Below are positions 48,001 to 60,000 of a stretch of DNA of 64,000 bases, piece by piece. A program made the position numbers and the translations under genes. Every line of letters begins with the position of its first letter. The first letter of the stretch is position 1. The notes under the pieces are model-generated. The model worked only from the letters and a program-made list of their open reading frames with translations. It searched no databases and was not told where the DNA came from. Source of the stretch: Notospermus geniculatus (Eukaryota > Nemertea > Pilidiophora > Heteronemertea > Lineidae); NCBI GenBank assembly GCA_002633025.1, contig NMRB01000015.1:851002-915001 (forward strand), in the 5' to 3' direction.

Positions 48001-51000
48001 TGTATACTGGAGTGGAACCTTTCTAAGGACATCTCTGGGACTGGCTAATGTTGTCCTTAATTGAGAGGTGTCCTGAATACAGAGGTCAAATTGAATAGAA
48101 TATGGGACTGAACTTTGGTNCACACATCTGACAATTCCCACCTCTTTAAAGGAAGATGATGTCCAGATTTATTTTCAGCGATCTTTTGTATTTGATACTT
48201 ACATTCTTGGTTCGCTTCTGTTGTTTTGTGACTTGACCGACACTAACAGTGGCTTTAGTCCTCAACCCACTGCACTTGTGGCGGCATTGCAGATTTTTGA
48301 TTTGCATAACTTGAGCCTGGGTACACACGATCATTTTCTCGTCACCCTCATCTATGCCCGGATGTCAGCCTCTTCAGATACTCTCACCATGGGATGGTAT
48401 TAGGTGACTGATGAGGTCGCCAGCTTACGAAGTAAAAATTAACCCCAGTTGGAACTGAGGTGGTTTGTACTGTGTTGTACTGATTGAAATTCTGCAGATT
48501 GTCCCATCTCTAAGGCATCACAAACAACAAGGCTTCACTGAAAAAACCATACAGTGTAACCTCTCTAAGGACATCTCTGGGACTGGCTAATGTTGTCCTT
48601 AATTGAGAGGTGTCCTGAATACAGAGGTCAAATTGAATAGAATATGGGACTGAACTTTGGTGTCCTTAATAGACAGGCGTCCTCCTGGCAGAGGTGTCCG
48701 TTAAGGGAGGTTTCACTGTAATATACTTTTCTGATCAGACTGCTGTATGTTGATGCCGACTTCCTTATGTTGTGCGAGACTTTTGTACGTGTGTATCCAA
48801 GCTCCAGTGAAAGTGAGGAATCTAAATTACAAATTCACACTGGTTGCGGTTGCGGGATGTTACTGTCGTCTGGTGAAAGGTCAGTCAATAAATGTCCACT
48901 GCATATTTGCTCTTTTTCAGTATCAACAGTACCCAAATTTAGTAAAACGAGATGTAAGCATCGGTTTCCGTATAAATCCGTTATTTATATTGACCCAATG
49001 TTCGGCTTTTATATTGTGAAATTCACGTGTATCTATAGCTGTGAATTTTTCTTTTAGACGTTTGATGATCCTGGCGGCCAGGATCTCACAATTTTGTTCA
49101 ACCATGTCGATTTTGCTGGCATATTTCACTGATAGAGTACCTTGTCGACTTCATGGGATCTACTTGGAAAGTCTCTAGGCAATTTTCCCATCTTCATGTC
49201 TGATGTCTCTCTCATGAGACTCGAGTTACTGAGGATTACATTAATCCCACTGGATCATGTCTATTTATGGTTGATCGCAAGGATTAGGAATTTCTAAGAA
49301 GTTGAATTTAGCCAATGTATCTTGTCCGACATAAAAAAATTCAGACTTAAGTACTTAGATAGAAGACTAAAAAACTTCGTACCACAGTGCAATGACAGTA
49401 GCGAAACTAGTCCATAGATTACATAGACATGAAGTGTAAAGAAGTGCCTATGCCATACGCCAATTCCCTCTTGCATAACCTGGGAATAGAGCTTGTGCAG
49501 ATGACGTCATCACGGAAACATCCGTGATCTTGACGGTCAAATTGACGTCAAACGACGTCGGCGACCCACGTGGTGCAGTTTGTCGTCAGCGCAAGTGCAG
49601 TGTGTGCGTCTTAACCATGACGCGATCTACACGTGGCACACTTTGTCATTGACGTCAGCATGGTGGACCGCCGGTCAAAAGTGACATTATAATGAGCCGC
49701 TGCAAAAGCTCTATAGCAATCTTGCAGAGGCAGTGAGTACAAATCAGTGAAATATTCCTGCAACATCGCCATGGCAGATGAAGTTTCCCTTCTTGCCAAT
49801 GTTCAATTCTTTCCTCTTTATCTCTGAAGAGTGACCTGATGATGATCATGCTGTGATTGGCCATTTGCTCTATGTTGAATAACTGGTCATCTAACTGCCG
49901 CAGTAGTCGTGCTTTTATTTGATGTTTTATATATTTTGAGGCAGTGGTCAAATGTACAGAAAAGAGAAGTTTTGATGGCATATGGGGAAAGCTTGCTCAT
50001 ACAGTGTGTCCCAAATAAAGCACATCTTTATAATTTGTCTCTATATGCTTCATCAGATGGGTGGCAAATTGTCCTAATGCCGATAAGCAATTTTTTTCCT
50101 CCTGTCTGACCAAGTTTTTCAGTCATCAACTTCTCTTTTAGCTGCTGTTGTTTTGTGTTTGATTTGCTGGGACATGGGTATAATACATGGCTAGCTGCCA
50201 TTGTCTCTCTAGATGGAGTAAGTTTCTTAATTGTGTAAGATGATAAGGTAGTATGTAAAAAGTAGTCAATGTCTACAAGATACCACATTTTGTGTATATT
50301 TCTAAGTCTGGTTGAATCACGTGCCTCACCACTCATGTCACTTGGTTCCCTTCTGCAAGAAGTATGATGAAAATGGTATCTTGAAACTGGACGAAATGTA
50401 CAACAAGCGTAGAATGATGTTTTGTCGGTGTAGCGCTGTGCTCGGTCAGGTGATATATTGGTAGTTATTTTGTCTTTGAACATTGGCAAGACGTGTACTT
50501 CTTCGCTCAGTCACTGCAACAAAATAGCAAAGCTCTTCATCTTGCCATGTTTTCCATGATGTATAGACAGATGTACAGACAACCAATCATTGGTTTTCTG
50601 TACGTCTGTACGTCTTGGAACGGGACGAATGATGATCACTTAGTTCGGAAAATGCCTGTTGCTGGATAGGGTCAAAAGCAGCACTCGAGTCCAAAAATCT
50701 TCAGCATCTATTTTTGCTGTTTCTGCAGATACATTGAACAACGTGAAGGTGATCTTCATTGATACAATGTACCAGGTGATCACATGGCCCCTAGACTGTT
50801 TCATTGTTCAAAGATGGCAAGATAAATGAGGTTTCTTTGTTTGTTGTTAGTATTTAGGTTTAGGTTTAGGTTTCGATGTGCAGCAGGTAGAAGACTTTCT
50901 CTGCAGGTGGATCTGACGTTTTTATTGGACTGGGTTGATTATAATTATAACTCATTGATTATGTTTTAATCATCCGTTTTTTATGCCCCACTCGACACCT

Positions 51001-54000
51001 ATTTTCCACTCTGATGGTGTTACAGTACACGTAGAAATTGGCATGTTTTCTTGCTGTTAGGTTGAGAATGCATTTGGATGAGATAGGTACACATTGCGAG
51101 CAAGACAAGTTCACAAAAACGATTCTGAAAAACAAGAATGCGGCAAACCCCAACAATTTTGGTACACTGAGTTTTCATGACATTCCATAGGAAAGGAGCA
51201 TGACTTATTCCAGTTCATCTACACCATTTTGAAAAGCCTTTGTAATGCATGTTGTAAAGTAGTCACAATTAGGACGATGGTTTGGACAGACTACATTTTG
51301 CATGTTCTCACTCTGATATGTTGCAGCACCAATTAGTTTCAGGTTTAGACGCACCGCACTTATTAAATGATGCTGAACTTGTTATGACGTACTGCTTTCT
51401 TATTTCCAATCAACTCTTGGCTTTTGTTGTACCAGTAACAAAGTCAAACATTGCAAGAAGCTTGATTGAAATGTTGCTTCTCAATTTGACTACTGAACAT
51501 GAGCAGACACAATATTAAGGTGTCTCACCTCTCAGGGATGTTATTTCGAGAAAGGTTGATCATCGACATCTGAAGTATTGAATCAAGCACCTCTAGTGCC
51601 AAATATGGCGTTATTGGCTCTGAATATTGGGTGGGCAGGCGACTTCATAATATGTAGTGGGAGGATGCCGGGGCACCCATTTACACATAATATTAGATAA
51701 TCTGAGGTGTCAAAGCAACGGGCCCCCTCTCTACAGAGCAAAGGCTCTGGTTTCCTCCTACATGGCATAATATACATTGCAATGTTGAGAGCTTATGCTG
51801 TCCCATGAGGTTTTGATTTGATATGTTTAAAAGGCACATCATGAACTGTACAGAAATATGCAGGACGTCATAACAAGCCATACATTAATACACAATACAT
51901 CATACACCATTTTAGAAGACTTGACCAATAGAAATTAGGTATTGGCTGGTATTATACATGTAAAAGTTAGCAAATGCTTTTACCTATGATTTCCACAGCA
52001 ATATCCAATGTAAATACTGCAAAACTTGAAGTAATTAAAAGCATTTGCTACCTTTTATAAATACCAGCCGATGGCTGGTATTCATAAAAGCTAGCAAATG
52101 CTTTTACTTCAAGTATTGTACTACATTTACATTGGACTGCGCTGTGCAAAGCTTTAAGTAAAAGCATTTGCTTACTTTTGTGAATACCAACCATTGTCTG
52201 GTGTGGGAGGCAGTAGGCCTAGCAATTGCAGATACTGCTGTCACATGGTAAAAGGCAGTATCATGCTCCACAAGTGGAGTGGGAGCATGGACAGTTGAAG
52301 AAAGAGCTAATACTCTGCAGTTGCTTCAAATGAGCATGTTCCCACTGATCGAAAGTGGAGATATGGGAAGAAATTTTGAAACACGAACTTAGGCCTATAA
52401 ACATTTGTGACTCGTGACAGCAAAATGAGTCGGAATGCACCGGAAAGAAGACCCAAGATGACACCAGAGAACAATTTCGGAAATGGACAAAGTCAAATTT
52501 CACAATGGGCAGACAATGCTGAAATCAACAAGGTTGGTTCACCATGGGTCTTCCTCAGTGCGATTCCGACTCGTTTTGCTGTCACGGGTCACATTTCTTA
52601 ATAAGTCTAATTTGCAACAAACACACTCAGTACTTGTTAGCTGCATGGGCACATATTGGGGCAAAGCTTTAATTTCACTTGCAACGCAATTGACAAGCAT
52701 GCTCGCAGTCATCAATAATATTGTGAGGTGTTCACCCACACACATGTTTGTGTAATCACACTCATCATGCACTCCTCACTAAAATATTTCAAAATTCCTT
52801 TTAATTCCCAGAGATGTAACGTAAGTCAGTCATGAACATCATCTTCTTTGTCGCTTACTTCATTCTTTGTTAATTTCAGTACAAGAGGTTTCCGAAATTT
52901 GTGGTGAAGGAGATGGAAAGCATGTATATTGAGGAGTTAAAGTCATCAATTAACTTGTTGAGATGGCAAATTTGGAGAGTTTGCCGGTTTCGAAGGGAAG
53001 CACGGAGTCAAAATACTCACTGCAGAAGTTAAAGCGTTACAATAGGTATGTATCACAGGCAAGAACATTTTCTAGGAATTCTGTTGTTTCTTTAATTTGA
53101 GGGATCTCGTGGGCTCATTTCTGCCTCTTGGGTCGGGGTTTTTGAAGCTTTTTCACCCCCTTTGAAATTTTCTGCCATACATGTAACTATCATACCAGTC
53201 GCCTTTCTCAATGGCAACCACTGCGCACATGTATGATGTCACTGATGATGACAGATTGGTTGTTTTGTGGTGTGAGGACAAAACAGATCGTCAGATCAAA
53301 GTTTCATGCAGTGTGAGCTTGTACTACTGCCTAGGGATTTCCTGCCCTGAAATAACAAAAAAAAACGTGGAGATACTGTAAAGCAGGAAAATTTCGCGTG
53401 CAGGAAATTTTCGCGAGAGTGTACGAGTCGCGAAAATTTCCTGCCGCGAATAAAAATATATGCAAGTGATAAATATGGTCTGTGAAAAAAAACCTGAAAA
53501 AATGGCAGAGGCTCGCGAAAATATCCTGCCGCGAATATGTCTACAATTCTTGATTCGCGAAAATTTCCAGCCGGGAAATTATCTTGCTTTACAGTACTAG
53601 CTATCCCTTTGCTCCTCAGAGTCAATAGTGGTGGGATCAAGTATCACTGGACAGTATTCTAACAGCTTGCTTTAGTGAGGTCCTTTGATGCATCTGATCT
53701 CCCCATTCTTGGCAAGTTCAAAGGGATACACATCTTAGGAAGCATGATATGTCACGATATTTCACTAGTCGGTGGTCTGGTAACATTATTGCTGACGTCT
53801 AACGGCAATGAATTACTAATAGAGGTGTCTTCTTGCTTGTGTTTTTCCCATGAATGTGCAATTTTGCGATCATTTCAATAACATTTGCTGTGTTGCTGAG
53901 CAAAACGCACCCAGGAAATGTCAACTATGGGTCGGTGGAATCTTTTCAGAAAAAACTCACTGCAGTTGGTCTTTATGTTGGACTTTTCCTCTGCATTGGT

Positions 54001-57000
54001 GGATGCATTTTCTTCGTGCTTTTTGATTGCATAATTCATTCAAAATTGACGTCTTTTGGGATTTGATTCTGCAGTGGTATAGTTAAGTGGTCCAGAAACA
54101 ATGAAGGAGTAACAAATTCTCATTGTTTGTGGGACAGTGTATGCCCAGCATGCCTATAGCTACTTTTGCAGACTGATAGGTCGCGCCATTAATATAATCA
54201 GTTGGTGATGCAAGCTTTATGGGCTGATCTTTTTAACCATTTTCTTTCAAACTAAAAGACCAATGTAAGTATTCCTCTTGGCTACTAACATGTCTTTTTC
54301 AATTGAACCCCATGCATGATAAAAACCTCTTATTTTCAGTATTGGAATTGTGACTGTGCATATCGGGAAGGTGTTCCCAGGGAAAGTACATGTAGTTTTG
54401 AAATTGATCATGACATTTATGCACGTTAAAAGGACTGCTGAAGTTGACCTACTTTTAAAGGTCAGAGAGGTCAATGTTGAAATTGACCTACTTTTCAAGG
54501 TCATGGAGGTAAAAGTTCAAAATTTCGATTGTGGATTGTGAATTTTCAGAAGATCGATTTCCCTCGCAGCCATCTTGGATTGTAGCATTCGAAATTTTAG
54601 CAAGATGCTGATCCTGACTCAGTGTGGGAGGAGGCTAATGGCTGCTGAACTGATTTAGCACTCGGAGTGTGTCTGCGAAGCTAAATCAATGCTGCACCAC
54701 ATCAGAGCTCCTACTTGAACCTGTTCCCTTGACGCAGCCTTCGAGATGCACAGTCTTTGTGCGGCCTTGTACCCTATGTACATGCTGTGCATGAAGCCAG
54801 TTCTTTACATCATAATCTGTTTAGCCTATTGCAATAGCGAAATATGACAAAGAAGGTCATATTACCAGTATCCTTTCGGCATTTTCAGTTTGGTTATCTC
54901 CTGAGCTCTGTGTAGGCGTTGCCAACAAATCCCCTTTTGTTTTCTCTGGGTTCTGTTATTGATTGTTATATCTTGTCTATATTTTAGTCAGTTCTGAAAA
55001 TTGTTTGATTTATGTCTATTTTATAAAAAATGATGCTAATGTGACCTATATCAACCCATCGTTCCATTTCTATATCTCTATGGTGCATGTGTCTTTTCTC
55101 ACCCTCGCTTTTTCAATTTGTTTTTTGGAGTGAATAATTGTTTAAGGCAATTGATTAAGGTGAGAATACCACCAAAATGTCTGTGGAATCCTCTCGCAAG
55201 ATTCGTGATACTGCAATTTTCAACCAGAATAAAGTTGTCAGTCAATCTAATCAGGCATTGTCAAGTGTTTAAATCTTCACCCCCAAGTGTTTTGAATTTC
55301 TTCTGTTAGGTAGAAATTCTGTCTCTTTCAAATATTGCTTAAGTTGTGTGTTTGTAGCTTACTGGCCCTTGCTTTTATGTGTCCTGTCATTTTGCTGAGT
55401 GCAGGCTCTCACTGCTTTCAATCTGAAATACGTTACTTCTATGGTTATGAGGCATACAGCCATTACATGTTTCGATGTCTCTTCGAATCAAATACTTCTG
55501 TTCTCCAAGAGTTGAGCCAAAGGAATGTTTGTGGAGAATGCTAGATTTACAGTATTCTTTGATTGAATGGTTTGTAATGTATGAAACCAGGCTTATATAG
55601 TGCCCTTTTCAGACTTACGGTGCCCTTCCAACATCTCTCGATATAGCGTTGAACTACCTGATGCTGCTGAGGTGNTACAATCAAAATGGTCCAGTCACCT
55701 ACTGTTTTATATGAACATTACAAATATTTGGTATTAAAAGCAATTTTCGCTGTAGGTTTTCGAGATATTCGCAATAAAAGTGCAGCGTGTTCGCCCTATT
55801 GATATGCAAATTTTCGTTTTACACTAGTCCCCATAGGAGTTTGTATTGATGTATCCGGTCGTAGAATCATAACTACGTTATGTTCGGAGACAGGAGTTTT
55901 CGGTCTAGGCGTACAGCCATTACATGTTTCGGTTTCTCTCCGAATCAAATACTTCTGTTCTCCAAAAGTTGAGCCAAAGGAATGTTTGTGGAGAATGCTA
56001 GATTTACAGTATTCTTTGATTGAATGGTTTGTAATGTATGAAACCAGGCTTATAAAGTGCCCTTTTCAGACTTACGGTGCCCTTCCAACATCTCTCGATA
56101 TAGCGTTGAACTACCTGATGCTGCTGAGATGGTGGCATCTTGATGTTATCAACTGCGGAGATGCAAAGCTTCCAGCTGGGCCCAAGTATCTTGACCCCCC
56201 TTCTTTCAAATTACCTTTTAAACTTACAGGTTCTTCGATATTTCAGAAGGCAGAAGTTTGCCTTGTTTCTGCAACCAATACAGCATTTGATTTCAGATCT
56301 TCGAGATTTTCAGGATTTCTTTGTAGTTAACTGCTTTATGTTTTTTTCTAGGCGACAAGAAAAAGAGTTTGTTCTGTATCAAGCGAGGTAAACTTAACAG
56401 CTGTATTTTGACGAAACTTCACACTTCTAATCTAAGGAATCTATTTGAGAAGTTGTAAAATGCAGAGGTGAATTTGTTTATTATTACAGTCTAAAAAGAC
56501 ATTCTTATTACTCAAGAATGATTTGACCTAGATTCCTCTTACTTGATTTGTACCAAGAAAATGTTGGGAGAATTCTAGCCCATTAGTTTCTATCTACCAT
56601 TATTTGATGGGACAGTTCATTCAGATCTTTATCTTTACTGGCAAAGGGGTGTCCCTCAAAAAACCAATGTAATTCTGAAATCGAAGAACCGTAGACTCTC
56701 GCTATGTGGCCATACAATAGGTCCATGCAAGCAGGGGTCATCCCCAATTGAAATATGTTTTGGCATGACGTCTGTACTGATGTGATTGCCTACTTCTTCA
56801 AATTGTCTTCTTTTCCACTTTTACACACACTGCTTTTCATTCTACACATTCCTTTATATTTTCCACTTTGTTTAGTTTTAAATCCATAAATTAGATAAGT
56901 TTGAAAAAAAATTCACTACTTCTCCTATTTGTAATGATAATCCTACCCTTTCTTGGAATTTCACTTAAAGAACATTAATACAGTATAAATTATCCAATAT

Positions 57001-60000
57001 TTAATCATATCTATTTATAATTTAATTTTGTTTTAATTTATTCTTTCTTATCTATATATTTTATAATTTATTTATACATATATATAATAAATATTTTTAA
57101 TTTACTCCATCTTCATTGACAGAGAGTATGACTGTCCTTCGCCAGTCTGGTTTTCTTCGGGCAGTAGGATTTCCTCGCTGTACATGAGAATTTGCCCATT
57201 GTGTCTTTAGAACTGACAGTGCCATAGAATACATAGGATTCTTGGTATTGATTTCAATTGACTTAGGTTGATTTTGGTTTCATTCCAGACGACACTCAAG
57301 TATAGCCAACCACCTTCATCATAGGTAAACAAACAGAAGAGTAGCTTGTTTTGCATATCATTCAATTCTACTTTCTAAACAAAGTGATAAGCTGTACAAC
57401 ATGAACATATACAAATAAACATCAAGAAAATATGAACATGCGTATCTCAATAATTTTGGCCAACCTGACCCCCAAAACATATTAAGTGCATGTTGATGGC
57501 TAATACTGACTACCTATCCTGTGGCGGTGGAGATGTTTCCATTAAAATATACATGCAACCCGTTTACCATCACAAGTTGCATCACTGATGATTTCTCTAA
57601 TGCAGTTGCATTGCCTCTTATTTCCCTTGCAGATGTGTATGTAATAGCTCGATTGGATTCCACAGAATATTTTTGGCGTATCCCAGGCTGTTTAACATTT
57701 TCTTCTGGTTCTGTTGCAGGAGACATTCCAGTATAGCCAATCAATTCCACCATAGGTAATCATAAAAATGACATCTTTCCCTTTTTACTGAACCAAAAAT
57801 TTCTGCAATGAGTGATGCCAGTGTTCATGTTTTTTTGTCAAACTTGTTTCTCATTTTTTATGACTTTTTTGTGGATTTTTAAGCTTTTTTTGCCATTAAT
57901 TGGTGTCTTGACATATTCCATTGAAACACAGTGATGTCACATAGAGTGTAAAGACAAATGGGCAGTTTGGTTAGTTTTGATGCAGTTGACAAAGAAAAAA
58001 GAACTTGTATTACTTACCATGAAAACCTTTTGAAAATCAATGGGTTCAGATTGTCTTGGAACCTTTTTAGGAGTGTCAAAAGAATGAGTATGTATGTGGT
58101 TGGCTAAAGTAATCAATCTTTTTAAGGGGAAATTGACGAAGAATGCCAAATAGATTTCAGAATGCCAAGTAGATTTCAGTGAGTTCAAATCAGCTTCTGA
58201 TTTTAGGAGAAACAAGACTCTCTTTACCTTATTTAAGATGTAAGCTTAGGTGTGCTCTTCAAATATCTAACATCCATGTCTTCATTACTTTGTAAAGTCT
58301 GTAAAGTTATCTTCTTTTCCCCCTTTCTCTGATCTTGACATCTGTTCTGCCCTCCAATAGAAAAGGCAGTGTAGTGTTAAGTCTACTGTTCATCAGTGAT
58401 GGAAGAGCTCAGTACTGAACTGCTATTAAAAGTATACAGTTATGTAGAATTGGTCACATATACCAGATGACCATCCTCCCTGATATTGAGTGGTGTGATA
58501 CTGCCTTTGGAATTGGAGGGCAGCTGAAGGCCAGATTGGCGTAGCTCCTGTGATGTTCTATAAAAGCCTTTAAAGGTTTTATCAGTTCATGAGTGTCAAT
58601 TACTACTTCCGAAGTTAATCTCTGAATTAGTGTGGAATCTGTGCGACTCTCATGGTCATGTGTCCTATGTTAAAGGTAGTCCAGACCCTCTCTATTCCCT
58701 TGTGTTATGGAGTGGTTTGGTCTGTTGGTGCCTATCAGCATTTGTGTATTACAATCATCTTTATTTGCTGATGTAAAAACTTCCCATTTCAAAACTTTTC
58801 ATATTTTTACATCACGTTGTGACACTTCTAACTATTCTTTTTATTTTCATGTCACACCGACAAGAAGACTTTGTGTGTGTATGTGTTACCAATATGTTTG
58901 TCAACTGTGATTTTTAATGTCCTATGTAATAAAAATATCGTATCTTGAATCAAACATAACCATTTCAGGTATGAGCGAACCACACCTTTTTCTGCAGAGT
59001 GGCTAGAAGAAGTTTACTGGTAAATCAGCTTAAATGATAAGAAATAGACATTTGCTAATGTTATTTACTCGCCGTTTTAAATGCTTATGGTGGTTGCAGG
59101 TTAGCCTTGCATCGAGCCCATATCCATAAACTGCATGAGCGGCATCATCTCTATTTACTCTGCAGGTATTGTGGTTTGTATATCATCAAGCTGGCTCTTT
59201 GTATATGCCTTCTGATGCTCGCAGACCTCCGGTTGTTAGTAATTTACGAAGACTCATGCCTGTCTGCTATACCCCCCTGACTAGATGTGGAGATCCCCAT
59301 TCACTTCTCTAAGTCCATGCCAAGATTTTGAAGAGGGCATTTCATTTATGTTATTGCCCCAGTTGACCGTCCGTCTGTGGTCAGGCATGTGTGCGTCCAT
59401 AAATTTTTGCATTCAGTGTGTTTTTGGCTGAATGCATGCAATATTGCATTCAAATTTTTGGTTGTGGATCCATATTAATATGGCCATCACAGCCACCATC
59501 TTGGTTTTCTTTTCTGGGCGTTTCAGGCTGAATGCATGTGAATATCGCAACCATTTTTGGGGGGTTTGGTTACATTACACTTGACTATAAAGAAGGTTTT
59601 GTTTGATTAGGGGGGGGGGCAGTACTCATCCAATATGGCCACCGGTGCCACCATCTTGATTTTAGTCCCTGCTGTCTTTATGGTGAAGCAGGGATGGGAT
59701 GGATTACTTGAGAAAGGTGTCCCGATCCGTGCCTGATGCCAGTAAGTGTAGACTACATACGATAATGTCAGATTGAAAAGCTGCAAAAGTTTTGGAGTGT
59801 TCAGAAATCTTTGGTAACCTCAAAATGGTGGGATCTCTGCTTTGCTAATCTTGCAACAGAATGTGCATCAGCAGGCCAATATTAGGCACTGTAAACCTTC
59901 ATGCACTGCTTCTCAGTGCATTCCCTTCTGCCTCTTATAAGCAGTAAGGCTTTCAGCAAATTCTTCAAAGGACATGTCCAAGGCTTGTTACCATAGGAAA

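Larger units (their letters stand above)
45925..52879 (+). other. CADPS intron 2
   Basis: 7 kb joined in phase 0. It contains a GCTGCT-rich stretch, one false duplication (47567-48661), a short MITE (48550-48720), a candidate micro-exon (48921-48953), two linked MITEs (51939-52193) and MITE family 1 copy 4. No separate gene is recognised. Confidence 0.6.
53046..56351 (+). other. CADPS intron 3
   Basis: Contains a MITE at 53374-53596 and the false duplication around 55675. No additional exon is required for the frame, and nothing else is recognised. Confidence 0.5.

Noticed and set aside
49655-49981. 108-codon minus-strand frame with a protein-like middle
   Set aside because: No recognised family, no splice partners and no upstream signals. 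It is kept only as a possible relic inside the CADPS intron.
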